Assembly: GCA_019426215.1 (NCBI GenBank)
Contig: CM033401.1
Coordinates: 8,685,134-8,749,133, forward strand
Origin: Buddleja alternifolia
Taxonomy: Eukaryota; Streptophyta; Magnoliopsida; Lamiales; Scrophulariaceae
Direction of reading: 5' to 3'
Length of the DNA stretch: 64,000 bases
The notes beneath the pieces are model-generated. The model saw nothing but the letters and a program-made list of their open reading frames with translations. It was not told the DNA's origin and did not search any database. The position numbers and the translations under genes are program-made. Each line of letters opens with the position of its first letter. Within the stretch, counting starts at the first letter, position 1. Positions 20,911-31,947 of this stretch are shown in pieces.

Positions 20911-21586
20911 AATCCCGGGGGCTAAAATTTTGGGTTTCAAAATAAATTTTTAAAATCCTTCGGCTGCATTCTATGGTAATTTTGGCGAAACCCAGCGGTA
21001 AGGCCCACGGCTAATGTAACATCCTCAAAGCGGGCTGGACAGCAGGGCTAAAAGAAAAGGGTCTTCGCCGGCAACTCCATTGGAGATCGATAGAAAATGG
21101 CTTCTTCTTCTTCTTCAAAATTACTAAGTCGGATTTCTCGGAATGCGGCGGCGGCTGCTGCCAATTATTCCCTGCTGCGTGGTGTAAAGATAATGAATGG
21201 TACTGGTAGAGGTGCTGGTGCCGGTGCTCCACGGACGATGAGCAGCAACGTTGTTTCTAGGATGTCATCATCGCCATGGTTGATGCTACCTTTTGAAAAA
21301 ATAAATAATACTACGGTTCTCAAGTTCTACAGCCTTGCAGAGAACAAAGTCCGAAATTTCATTAGTACTAGTAAGAGAGTGACCAATCACCGCATTGAGT
21401 TGGTATCATCGTCGCATGGCTGGCTTACTTTGTTTGATCAAAATAAATATCATCGTCGCATGGCTGGCTCTCTGATCGTCACATTACGCTTCCACCTATT
21501 CACACCTTACCTATTCACCCAAAAAACTTGGAATTCGGGTACGAGTGCGTAACCAAGGTGATCACCTCTTGCTCTCCGGAAGATGA

Positions 21587-22070
21587 TGTTGTGGAACTCA
21601 GAGTCATATTCCACCAAATATAGAAATAGCGAGGGAAATATTGTACTAGAAAACCACACTAGATTTAATTCCCAGGAAAGATTGGAGGCGTCACAACGGT
21701 CGCGCTTAAAACCCAACCTCCTAGACAGAATTAACTAGACGAATTTAATAGCACAATATAACACTACAACTATAACTAACAATGGCTACTTGAAGAATAG
21801 CACAAAATAAAGAACACCAAATTTAACGAGGTTCGGCTAATTTAGCCTACGTCCTCGGACCCCACCAAAATATTTCACTAAAGGACTAAAGTGAAACTAT
21901 TACAAACTATAGAGGAAGAAAGAAGAAATTGCTAAAAGACTTAGGCAATTTGGGATGTTTTTCAAAGTGAAGAGGTGGGCTCCTTTTATACAACAAATGA
22001 GCCCATCACTTCTAATGTTTTCCTATGTGGGATTCTTTGCTCTTCTTTTGAAAGAGTCATTTTTTCAACA
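21587..22070 (-). repeat. Copia-A 3' LTR
   Basis: 484 bp, + strand starting TGTTGTGGAACTC and ending TTTTTTCAACA. On the minus strand a TATAAAAGGAG box lies near 21983-21992. No differences from the 5' LTR were noticed by eye. Confidence 0.95.
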
Positions 22071-22083
22071 AATCTCCACCTTG
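22071..22083 (-). other. Copia-A polypurine tract
   Basis: Minus-strand AAGGTGGAGATT abuts the 3' LTR, the plus-strand DNA primer site. Copia-B has the same sequence (31881-31892). Confidence 0.8.
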
Positions 22084-22137
22084 GCGAATTTCAAAATCTT
22101 CAATCTCCTCGTCAAACGGGGTCACCAAAACCAATCT

Positions 22138-25100
22138 TCAAACTTTGACAATGTTGATCAAGTCCAAACAAAATTTGAACTTGATTGCAGTCACAACTTT
22201 TGTCAACATATCAGCAGGATTCTCAGTAGTATGGATCTTCTCGATTCTGACTCCACCTTCTTCAAGTATCTCTCTTATGAAGTGATACCGAACATCAATG
22301 TGCTTCGTCCTTGCATGATAAACTTGGTTCTTTGCTAAATGGATAGCACTTTGACTATCACAATGTATTTTCACATACTTTTGTCCAATCCCCAGTTCAC
22401 CAAGCAACCCTTGAAGCCAAATTGCTTCCTTTACAGCCTCTGAAATTGCCATATACTCTGCTTCCGTAGTAGACAGAGCAACCGTTGACTGTAAGGTAGA
22501 CTTCCAACTGACCGGTGCTTTAGCAAGAGTAAATACGTAGCCTGTAGTTGATCTACGCTTATCTAAATCACCAGCATAGTCTGAATCGCAATATCCGACT
22601 ACATACTGACTATGTTCCCACTCAAATATCAAACCAACATCAGCTGTGTCATGGATGTATCGCAAAATCCATTTCACAGCTTGCCAATGTTCCTTTCCAG
22701 GATCATGCATATACCTGCTCACAACCCCCACTGCTTGGGAAATATCAGGCCTCGTACACACCATAGCATACATCAAGCTACCAACAGCATTTGCATACGG
22801 TACTTTTGACATGTATTCCCGTTCTGCATCAGATTTCGGTGACAAAGCGGCGCTAAGCTTAAAATGAGGAGCAAGCGGAGTACTAACTGGTTTTGACTTT
22901 TCATCAATGCCAAAACGCCTCAACATCCTACTCAGATATTGTTTCTGAGTCAAACAAAGCCTCCTCAATTTTCTATCTCTGAAAATCTCCATGCCGAGAA
23001 TCTTCTTCGCCTCACCTAGATCCTTCATCTCGAACTCCCTTTTCAAATGAGTCTTCAACTTCTCAATTTCTATTAGACTCGGGGAGGCAATCAACATATC
23101 ATCAACATACAGAAGAAGATATATGAAGAATCCATCTTGTAGCTTGTGCAAATACACACAATGATCGTATTTGCTTCTTGTGTACCCAATTCCCATCATA
23201 AACTTGTCAAATCGCTTGTACCACTGCCTCGGAGATTGCTTCAATCCGTACAACGATTTTTGAAGTTTACAAACCAAATTTTCATTTTCAGCAACTTTGA
23301 ATCCCTCTGGCTGAGTCATATAGATTTCCTCTTCCAAGTCTCCATGTAAAAATGCAGTTTTTACATCCAACTGAACTAGTTCAAAATCCAACTGTGCTAC
23401 CAAAGCCAACAAAATTCTAATGGAGGAGTGTTTTACAACTGGAGAAAACACCTCATTATAATCAATGCCCTCCTTCTGAGCGTAACCTTTGGCCACCAAT
23501 CTGGCTTTGTAGCGAACATCACCTTGGCTAGGAAATCCATCTTTCTTTGCAAATACCCATTTGCATCCAATTGCCTTCTTTCCCTTCGGGAGACTGGCCA
23601 GTTCCCATGTTTGATTCTTATGAAGGGACTGCATTTCTTCACTCATGGCAATCCTCCACTTATCTTTCTCTGGTCCTTTGACTGCTTCAATATAAGTGGT
23701 AGGAACATCATCAGCGGCAATTGCAGATGCACAAGCCACCATATCATCAAAGCGAGCAGGCTTTCTGATTGTCCTCTTTGGCTTGCTAGTTGCAATTGAT
23801 TCAAGTTGCTGTGGACGTTCTTGGGGTTGAACTTCCTCTTCTTCAAAATCTCCTTCTACCGTAGGAGAATGATCAAGAGTTTCTTGATCTGCTGGGACAA
23901 CAAACTTTTCAAACTCCACCTGTTTGGGAGTACCATCCTGCTGTTCTGCATTCACCTTTTCCAACATGGTAGATTCATCAAAGGTGACATCCCTGCTAAA
24001 GATTATTTTCTTTGTCTCTGGACACCAAAGGCGATAGCCTTTTATACCAGAGGTGATCCCCATGAACACTGCTTTCTTTGCTCTAGGATCCAACTTTGAT
24101 TCCTTAACATGATAATATGCAGTGGAACCAAACACATGTAAGGAATCATAATCAGCAGCAGGCTTTCCAAACCATTTCTCAAATGGTGTTTTTCCATCAA
24201 TAGCAGTAGATGGTAGACGATTAACGAGATGACACGCATATGTCACAGCCTCAGCCCAAAATTCTTTACCCAACCCAGCATTGGATAACAAACACCGAAC
24301 TTTCTCCAGCAAAGTCCGGTTCATGCGTTCTGCCACTCCGTTCTGTTGTGGTGTATGTCTAACAGTGAAGTGTCTGACAATGCCTTCATCCTCACAAAGT
24401 TTTTGAAATGGACCACTCCTAAATTCTCCACCATTGTCTGTACGGAGACGTTTGACCTTTTTATCAGTCTGAGTTTCCACCATCTTTTTCCATTTGAGGA
24501 ATACCTCAAACACTTCATCCTTCGTCTTCATCGTATACACCCAAACTCTCCGGGAAAAATCATCAACAAAGGTTACAAAATAGTGTTTCCCTCCCAAAGA
24601 ACTCGTTTTTGAGGGACCCCATACATCCGAATGAACATAATCCAAGATACCCTCAGTATTATGGATTGCTGTTCCAAATTTAACCCTTGTTTGTTTCCCA
24701 CGAACACAATGTTCACAAAACTCCAATTTGGAGTATTTCACTCCTTTCAACAATCCTTGATTTATGAGGAGATTCAAGGATTTTCCACCTGCATGTCCCA
24801 AGCGCATATGCCATAGCCTAACTGCTTCTGAATTCCGATCATCAACAGTAACTGCTGCTACTGCACCCACAACTGTACCACCCATGTAGTGATACGTATT
24901 GTTGTTCTTCCGAATTCCCTTCATTACCACGAGTGCACCAGAGATGATCTTCATCACCCCATCCTTAGCTCTTACTTCAAAACCTTTCGATTCTAAAGTT
25001 CCAACGGAAATAAGGTTTTTCCTCACTTCTGGTGCATACCGAACACCCTTTAGGGTTATGATTGATCCATCGTGATTCTTCAAGCGAACTGAACCAATCC

Positions 25101-25485
25101 CAAGTGTAGTAAGAAGAGCTTCATTTGCTGTGAAGACAACGTCATTTTGTTCTTTGAAATCAAAGAACCAATCCAAATGTGGTGTCATATGATGACTACA
25201 TGCTGAATCCAGCATCCATACTTCAGAAGCACCGCTGGATGATGTCGCCAATGAGAAGTCCGATTCGGCATCATCACACGCGGTTACATTTGATTCCGCT
25301 ACGGCCTTAGAATTGCCCTTAGTTGTCAGCTTTGGGCAATCTCTCTTCCAGTGTCCTGTTTCTCGACAGTAGGCACACTCGTCTTTGCTTAGTTTATGCC
25401 TGGACTTGGATCTCCCTTTCTTTCCTTTGTTTTTGTTTTGTGAACGACCTCTGACGAACAAACCTCTGCATCTCCGCCTGAACAA
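22138..25485 (-). CDS. Copia-A Pol polyprotein
   Basis: 1,115 codons, open throughout. In order: zinc knuckle CAYCRETGHWKRDC (residues 37-50); protease active site LDSACSHHM (about 92-100); GAG-pre-integrase HMRLGHAGG and CEHCVRGKQ; integrase core with DYVHSDVWG, LRTDNGGEF and PQQNGVAER; RT with VDVKTAFLHGD and YVDDML; RNase H with TTEAEYMA, HCDSQSAI and RTKHIDVRYH near the C-terminus. The first ~15 residues are an artefact of the frame: the true protein continues from gag, and a missing base in a short A-run near 25465 (4 A's in Copia-B, 3 here) separates them. With that single base the element would encode one polyprotein, as Copia elements normally do. Confidence 0.95.
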   Translation of the reverse strand: MFRRRCRGLFVRGRSQNKNKGKKGRSKSRHKLSKDECAYCRETGHWKRDCPKLTTKGNSKAVAESNVTACDDAESDFSLATSSSGASEVWMLDSACSHHMTPHLDWFFDFKEQNDVVFTANEALLTTLGIGSVRLKNHDGSIITLKGVRYAPEVRKNLISVGTLESKGFEVRAKDGVMKIISGALVVMKGIRKNNNTYHYMGGTVVGAVAAVTVDDRNSEAVRLWHMRLGHAGGKSLNLLINQGLLKGVKYSKLEFCEHCVRGKQTRVKFGTAIHNTEGILDYVHSDVWGPSKTSSLGGKHYFVTFVDDFSRRVWVYTMKTKDEVFEVFLKWKKMVETQTDKKVKRLRTDNGGEFRSGPFQKLCEDEGIVRHFTVRHTPQQNGVAERMNRTLLEKVRCLLSNAGLGKEFWAEAVTYACHLVNRLPSTAIDGKTPFEKWFGKPAADYDSLHVFGSTAYYHVKESKLDPRAKKAVFMGITSGIKGYRLWCPETKKIIFSRDVTFDESTMLEKVNAEQQDGTPKQVEFEKFVVPADQETLDHSPTVEGDFEEEEVQPQERPQQLESIATSKPKRTIRKPARFDDMVACASAIAADDVPTTYIEAVKGPEKDKWRIAMSEEMQSLHKNQTWELASLPKGKKAIGCKWVFAKKDGFPSQGDVRYKARLVAKGYAQKEGIDYNEVFSPVVKHSSIRILLALVAQLDFELVQLDVKTAFLHGDLEEEIYMTQPEGFKVAENENLVCKLQKSLYGLKQSPRQWYKRFDKFMMGIGYTRSKYDHCVYLHKLQDGFFIYLLLYVDDMLIASPSLIEIEKLKTHLKREFEMKDLGEAKKILGMEIFRDRKLRRLCLTQKQYLSRMLRRFGIDEKSKPVSTPLAPHFKLSAALSPKSDAEREYMSKVPYANAVGSLMYAMVCTRPDISQAVGVVSRYMHDPGKEHWQAVKWILRYIHDTADVGLIFEWEHSQYVVGYCDSDYAGDLDKRRSTTGYVFTLAKAPVSWKSTLQSTVALSTTEAEYMAISEAVKEAIWLQGLLGELGIGQKYVKIHCDSQSAIHLAKNQVYHARTKHIDVRYHFIREILEEGGVRIEKIHTTENPADMLTKVVTAIKFKFCLDLINIVKV

Positions 25486-26102
25486 ACTTGCTTGTCCTTC
25501 TTTCTCAGCTCATAACTGTACAGGGCAGCACAAACTTCGCTAAGAGATACAGCAGCCTTCCCGTGAAGTAGAGTGGTTTCAAGAAACTCAAACTCCTCAG
25601 GAAGGGATCCCAGCAACATCAGAGCCAAATCCTCGTCTTTAAAAGTCTCATCCAAATTGATCAAATCGGTAACCAGTTGATTAAAACTGGTAATGTGACT
25701 ATTCATAGTGGAACCCGAAACAAATGTGAAGCGAAAGAGCCGCTTCTTCAAATGGAGCTTATTCTGACAGCTTTTCTTCAGAAATTTCTCCTCCAGTGCC
25801 ATCCACAATTTATATGCCGAGTTTTCTTTCGAAAACGCATATCTCTGCTCTCTGGATAGACACGAACGAATTGTTCCACATGCCAACCGATTCATCATAC
25901 TCCAATCTTTTTCCTCTATATCATTTGGTTTCTTCTCTTCAATAGCTAAGTATAGACCTTGTTGAAAGAGTGCGTCTACAACTTCGCTTTGCCACATACC
26001 AAAATGGCCTGTGCCATCAAAAGACTCCACTGCCAATCGCGTATTCGCCACAGTGGTTCTCGCCCAAATGGACGACGACGATGCTTTTGAGGTGTCTTCC
26101 AT
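25389..26102 (-). CDS. Copia-A Gag
   Basis: Capsid-like Gag of the UBN2/Copia type: ATG at 26102 (MEDTSKASSSS), then FDGTGHFGMWQSEVVDAL, CLSREQRYAFSKENSA and LPEEFEFLETTLL. The zinc knuckle normally at its C-terminus lies in the overlapping pol frame because of the 1-bp deletion near 25465. After that point the gag frame runs on for about 25 unrelated residues and stops at 25389. Copia-B's gag is 1-4 residues different over the shared part. Confidence 0.9.
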   Translation of the reverse strand: MEDTSKASSSSIWARTTVANTRLAVESFDGTGHFGMWQSEVVDALFQQGLYLAIEEKKPNDIEEKDWSMMNRLACGTIRSCLSREQRYAFSKENSAYKLWMALEEKFLKKSCQNKLHLKKRLFRFTFVSGSTMNSHITSFNQLVTDLINLDETFKDEDLALMLLGSLPEEFEFLETTLLHGKAAVSLSEVCAALYSYELRKKDKQVCSGGDAEVCSSEVVHKTKTKERKGDPSPGIN

Positions 26103-26225
26103 TTTTGGTTTACAAATTATTCTTCAATAGCCCTCCAAATGCGAAAGCCAAATAGCCCGGGAAAACTTTTCTGATGTGGAAGATCAGATTAAACTGCGAC
26201 CACAGAGCATACTCAGAATACCCGA

Positions 26226-26237
26226 GCTCTGATACCA
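26226..26237 (-). other. Copia-A primer-binding site (tRNA-Met)
   Basis: Minus-strand TGGTATCAGAGC begins 2 nt after the 5' LTR end. The downstream leader (to the gag ATG at 26102) is the source family of the fragment at 13114-13200. Confidence 0.92.
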
Positions 26238-26239
26238 CT

Positions 26240-26723
26240 TGTTGTGGAACTCAGAGTCATATTCCACCAAATATAGAAATAGCGAGGGAAATATTGTACT
26301 AGAAAACCACACTAGATTTAATTCCCAGGAAAGATTGGAGGCGTCACAACGGTCGCGCTTAAAACCCAACCTCCTAGACAGAATTAACTAGACGAATTTA
26401 ATAGCACAATATAACACTACAACTATAACTAACAATGGCTACTTGAAGAATAGCACAAAATAAAGAACACCAAATTTAACGAGGTTCGGCTAATTTAGCC
26501 TACGTCCTCGGACCCCACCAAAATATTTCACTAAAGGACTAAAGTGAAACTATTACAAACTATAGAGGAAGAAAGAAGAAATTGCTAAAAGACTTAGGCA
26601 ATTTGGGATGTTTTTCAAAGTGAAGAGGTGGGCTCCTTTTATACAACAAATGAGCCCATCACTTCTAATGTTTTCCTATGTGGGATTCTTTGCTCTTCTT
26701 TTGAAAGAGTCATTTTTTCAACA
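26240..26723 (-). repeat. Copia-A 5' LTR (promoter LTR)
   Basis: 484 bp, same sequence as the 3' LTR by eye. A TATAAAAGGAG box on the minus strand (about 26635-26645) would start transcription leftward into gag. Its outer end joins DUF295 sequence at GATGA. Confidence 0.95.
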
Positions 26724-27587
26724 GATGAAGACTGCCGTGTGATGATGTCTTTCGGTCCACATCGAAAACTGGCTTTCTGCTCCCCCACCAGCAGCGCAGA
26801 GTGGACTCCCATTGGGGCTCCTTATTACGAGAACGACCACAACTCAGACCTTATGCCAAGATCCTACCAGGATTTTGTCTACTCCACCAGAAAAAAAGTC
26901 TTCTACTGCTTCGCGAAATATGCCGCCAGCATGCTATATGACGAGTTTGAGGCTTGGAATCTTCAGGACACTGGGGCTCCAATTGTTCGTGAAATTCACC
27001 CTTCTGTAGATCAGGAGAATTTCCCATGGCCCGACCGGTCCCAAGAAGATATGAAGCTGATTACAAGGTGCAAATTCTTGATTTCCCTTGTAGTAGCGGA
27101 GGAGTCTGGCGACGTCTTTTGGGTCAGGCGGCAAGTCATGCGACGTGTGGCACCTGATGGTTCCTATGCCCACCGTGACTTCGAAGACAACCAGTGTCGT
27201 ACCACTTTTGGGGAACATCCGTACATGACTATTGGTTTTGATGTTCATAAGTATGATCCGGAGAGGTGTGCATTGGTATACATGGATGGTACGTTGGATG
27301 GATTAGCTCTTTTCATCGGCAACAATCATTCATTTGCCATCTCCCCTGCCAAGAGTGACTTCCCTGAATTGAAGCCCAATTCCATTTACTTTACCGATGT
27401 ACCCCATTTAATTCCACCCAAATGGCAATGCCGGCCATTTGGTGGGCACGATCTTGGTATCTTCAATTATGAAGACCGGACTATCTCGCCCTGCTATTAT
27501 CCACGTGATAGGCAGAGTATAACGAGGATCATGCCGGCACCTACGTGGTTCACTCCAACCTCAACCCCCACTCTAGGAGGAGTTTAA

Positions 27588-29040
27588 TAAACTAGTTTCT
27601 TGTTTTTATGAATTATTATTCTGCTATGTGCTCGTGGTGGACGTATTTATTGTTTTGCATTTCTTTTCTTGTTTTTATGACTGGTATGTATTGTTTTGGA
27701 TTTCTTTTCTTGTTTTTATGATTATTATTGTAGGTACTGAAGTATTGTTTTGGATTTCTTTGGTTTGGTAATTCAGTTAAATTTAGTATTAGTCTTGTGT
27801 AGTATCTTCGAATTATATTATATTGGATTGGTTTGGATGATGTTCTCTGTTTTCCAATTACATAGCGAATTTTCAATCAAGTTTCTCTTCTGCACCATTG
27901 TGCAACTGCGTACCTTTTCTTGCCGCCTCCTATAGAAAGTGTACGAACCGGCTCCTATAGAAGATTGGGAATCCAAAAAAAGATACATGGCATGTCAGTC
28001 CTAGTTAAAATAAATCAGAGTTCATAAGAAAACTAATGAAAGTTGTTATGATATAGTATTCGAAGTATGTACTTGACCAGGAAATAACGCGAGGAAAGAC
28101 CTCAATATACGGTCTGTTGGTAACTCCCTAAAGAAATTGGGACTACTATAGTGCAAGGAGAGTAGATGACAAATCAGATTGTATGTGCAACATGCAACAG
28201 TCTTGGCAAGCTGAATGCACGTTCAACGGTCTTAGCAAGCTCAATCAGATTGACAAATGGTATTATTTTCTTCTGTTTTCATATAAACACACAAACACAC
28301 ACGTATATATGTGTATGTAGGTATGTATGTATAGTCTCATGTTAATAAAAGCTGGTGTGGGCATTCTTTTTTTTTTCCCCCCTTTTCTTGACACAGTGTG
28401 AATTAATTTGCAGTGAAAGATTGCAGCAAACGTGTATGTGGATACATTGATTGATTGTTTTGCATTTCTTTTATGACTGGAGTGTATTGTTTTGGATTTC
28501 TTTTCTTGTTTTTATGTATGTATATTCTGTTGTTAATAAAAGCTGGTGTGGGCATTCTTTTTTCCTTTTCATGATACAATGTTAATTAGTTTGCAGTGAA
28601 GATTGCAACAAACATGTACCCGTGGATATATGGATTGATTGTTTTGCATTTCTCTTTTACGACTGGAGTGTATTGTTTTGGATTTCTTTGCTTGTTTTTA
28701 TGATTATTATGGTGGGTACTCAAGTATTGTTTTGGATTTCCTTGGTTTGGTTTGGTTAAATTTAGTATTAGTATCGTATAGTGTCTTCGAATTATATTTT
28801 ATTGGATTGGTTGTGGACGATGTTCTCTGTTTTCCAATTATATTGTGAATTTCCAATCAAGTGGTATCTAAAGTGGCTAGAGGGCAAAGAGGTGTTGCTG
28901 ACAATAAGGAGATAGGAACACAGAATCCAGTCCACTAAACTCAATGCCCCCCGAGGAAGTGAAAAAACGTGAGCAAAAGGCTTACAGAAGCTAGCAGGTG
29001 TGTGTAGCAGTGATCTTGTAGTATTAATTCCGGGCAATAT
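27588..29040 (+). other. 3' flank of DUF295 copy 2, with an extra ~190-bp tandem duplication
   Basis: Matches 15122-16330 behind copy 1. Copy 2 also repeats a block: TTAATAAAAGCTGGTGTGGG through TTTTGCATTTCT occurs at about 28341-28470 and again at 28534-28660, while copy 1 has it once (15845-15965). No gene recognised. Confidence 0.7.
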
Positions 29041-31401
29041 TTTGCAGGCGGTTCATGCCTTTCAATATTCTCTAATTGGTTCGGTTCTTGGTTGGTTGGT
29101 CAATCAAATAACAAGAGCTCCGAGGACTTGTTCTAGGCTGTTGTGCTGCTGGTACGCCTGCCTTATGAATTGCAACATTGGCTCGAACAAACTAAACGAA
29201 CTTCTGCTTAGATTTAAGAATTTACCACGAAACTGAATAATATTATATTTTTTTGGTAGCATGCCTCTTCAGCAGTTTGTAAAGAGAAAGGAAGCCCTTT
29301 TGGGGATCCTGATGTTTGCAAATACGGGATGGCCTATGCTTTACTTGCATTGGCAGTAAGATTTTAAAATAATGGGTAATGACTTAAAGAAATTTATGAA
29401 CATTGACAAAGATCACAAATACCATTATGTTTTTCATGGAATTCTTATACTATGCTCCCCGTTCTATGTTTTTATTTCCTTAGAATGGAGCAATTTATCT
29501 TTGGTCTTACGTGTATAATATTGTTTAAGAGTATATTCAAGTAGAAGTTCAAAGCAATTTGTTGAACTGAGTGACTCCCCCATGAGTGAATCTTCCAGAG
29601 AACATTCGTTTTCACCATTTAGAAGGAGTTTGACAGAATCTTTACTTTTCCTCGGGAGATGAAGACCATGTAAACGGATTGGCTCTACCACAAGATATAT
29701 TTGAGGATAAGCCTCAGTTAGTTGTGTTCTTCGTTCTTGAATCTTTGTAACTTAGCATGAAGCAAATTTAATTTTCTACTAAAATCATAAAGAAATTGGA
29801 TGAATATGGAAATTAAGGTTTTTAATGTGTGAAGTTTTAGATAAAATAGAGCAACAATTAGAGACGCTCTATGGAAAGATGAACTTGAAGAGATTATTTG
29901 CTCTATCGACAATGGGAGTGGTAAGGTTTCATTGCTTACATGCTCATAGTAAAGACGCACATATAGCTCATTCAAATGTTCTGTAAACTTTGTTTACAAG
30001 CTTATTTCTTTTTATCTTTCATGTCAAACCTGTTTAAAGGGTAAAAGTAGCCCGGTAATAAGTCTTGATCTATTTGAGGATACATACTTTAGAAGACAAA
30101 TTTAAGGTCAAAATATACACATATAGTTCTTCTTCTTCATATGTTCATTGAGACCTTTATCGATTGCAAGGAAAATTTTTGAGGGTTCTCATGTCCTCAA
30201 CTGAATTCAAAAAAAATAAAAAAAAAAATGAAGCAGTTCTTGAAGATTTTAAAGATGCTAGTTTGAGAGTTACGGTTCACGTATGATGTAGTATCTTCTC
30301 TAAATTGGCGGTTTTACCCATGGATATAAAAGGAAAGGTTTACCTATACTCTGCTCTCTAGAGATTGCTTGATTTGTAATTGGACTTGTGCCTCAAATTC
30401 GAAGATTGATAGTTGGTGGTTCAGTTCCTTTCCGTGTAATCCAAGATACTGCACTCTTGCTTGGGTATATATACAAGTTGTCTTATTTATTTTCAAAGAA
30501 CTGGCTTCCAGTGTGCATCCTTCCATTTTTCCTAAACTATGGACTTAAGCAATGCTGTTAGAAGTTGACTGCCAATAAACTTTGTGATAAAATATTTTAT
30601 GGTTTAAGGGTTTATACGCCTTGTCCACGAATGCAGGGATATTGCTATACTAGCTCTCACATTGATCATGGGTGGGAACCTCTTAAAAGGGGTATAATGA
30701 TTACAGAATTTTGGTTTTTATATTGTTCCCTATGACCATTCTAGTCGAATCTTGCAACCTTAAGAACCGACTTTCATTACTTTTTGTCCTTCTATTCAGG
30801 TCTTAAAGGTGTTCAGGAATTAAGAAATCGATTATTCTCATCATTCTTATTGTTTGGTACCTTGTCATGCCTCGGATAGGTATTGGCATTGTTAAAGGGG
30901 CAGCACGCTTTGGTTTAGTGCATAATAATCCATTATATCAATTCGTCTGCTGCTGCAGTTTTCACTTCCACCTGCAAATTGACATTGTTACACCATTATA
31001 TAGGGTGTGTTCTCTCCCTACATGTGACAAATCATGGCTGCAAGACCGGGGCAATCAACGTGTTTAATTGCGTGAGGACGACGAATTGTATGAGCATATC
31101 TTCTTCAAGTGGATATTCTTCATGATGCATGCATAGGAGAGTATTAAAACGAGAGGTGAATTTCAAATGGCCACATCAAAATTGGCAAAGAGGGACTATG
31201 TGTCATTGACGAGGAAAACATATGGTGAACGTTGCGTATAGAATCCATCCTCTTTGCACCTATTGTGTACGTACTCATCATGGCAAGAACGTAACATGAC
31301 AGGAATTAACTCAATTATTTGGGGCCGGAAAGAGTGAATGCTCAGTTATTTATTATGTTATGGTGTTATTCATTGGCTTTTGTGGCTCTCACATTGTGGG
31401 C

Positions 31402-31880
31402 TGTTGTGGAACTCAGAGTCATATTCCACCAAATATAGAAATAGCAAGGGGAATATTGTACTAGAAAACCACACTAGATTTAATTCTCAGGAAAGATTGG
31501 AGGCGTCACAACGGTCGCGCTTAAAACCCAACCTCCTAGACAGAATTAACTAGACGAATTTAATAGCACAATATAACACTACAACTATAACTAACAATGG
31601 CTACTTGAAGAATAGCACAAAATAAAGAACACCAAATTTAACGAGGTTCGGCTAATTTAGCCTACGTCCTCGGACCCCACCAAAATATTTCACTAAAGGA
31701 CTAAAGTGAAACTATTACAAACTATAGAGGAAGAAAGAAGAAATTGCTAAAAGACTTAGGCAATTTGGGATGTTTTTCAAAGTGAAGAGGTGGTCTCCTT
31801 TTATACAACAAATGAGCCCACCCTTTACAAATTCTATCTATGTGGGATATTTTCCTCTTTCAAAAATGAGCCACACTTCA
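31402..31880 (-). repeat. Copia-B 3' LTR
   Basis: Starts TGTTGTGGAACTC; its inner end reads CCACACTTCA and lacks the last ACA seen in the other LTR. The segment nearest the inner end (U3) differs strongly from Copia-A's, while the rest is nearly identical. Confidence 0.93.
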
Positions 31881-31947
31881 AATCTCCACCTTGGCGAATT
31901 TCAAAATCTTCAATCTCCTCGTCAAACGGGGTCACCAAAACCAATCT

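Larger units (their letters stand above)
21587..26723 (-). mobile_element. Copia-A: complete Ty1/copia (Tork/Tnt1-like) retrotransposon, 5,137 bp
   Basis: LTRs of 484 bp at both ends (TGTTG...CAACA in both strands' terms) that look identical by eye, TSD GATGA at 21582-21586 and 26724-26728, tRNA-Met primer-binding site 2 nt inside the 5' LTR, purine tract AAGGTGGAGATT before the 3' LTR, and gag-pol in the order protease, integrase, RT, RNase H. One single-base frameshift separates gag from pol. Identical LTRs mean recent insertion. RT phrases (QLDVKTAFLHGDLEEEIYM, LYVDDMLIA) place it near Tnt1/Tork. It lies antisense to the DUF295 gene it interrupts. Confidence 0.97.
21097..27587 (+). pseudogene. 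DUF295 gene, copy 2, split by Copia-A
   Basis: The first part (21097-21586) is nearly identical to copy 1, including the presequence. The second part (26729-27587) carries the C-terminal DUF295 half (GGHDLGIFNYEDRTISPCYY). Removing Copia-A and one GATGA joins CTCTCCGGAAGATGA to AGACTGCCGTG, matching copy 1 at 14280-14300. The gene was already broken: at 21441-21469 about 30 bp are replaced by filler containing a 22-bp duplicate of 21404-21425, which shifts the frame, and the next ~60 bp are also altered. The C-terminal half is open and retains the residues lost to the frameshift in copy 1. Divergence from copy 1 is much higher in the C-terminal half than in the N-terminal half. Confidence 0.88.

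Noticed and set aside
21969..21995. Host promoter at the TATAAAAGG boxes near the DUF295 genes
   Set aside because: They lie inside Copia LTRs on the opposite strand and belong to the elements.
22548..24816. Several plus-strand ORFs of 60-123 codons inside Copia-A and matching ones in Copia-B
   Set aside because: They are antisense shadows of the pol frame; they appear at the same places in both elements only because the elements are near-identical.
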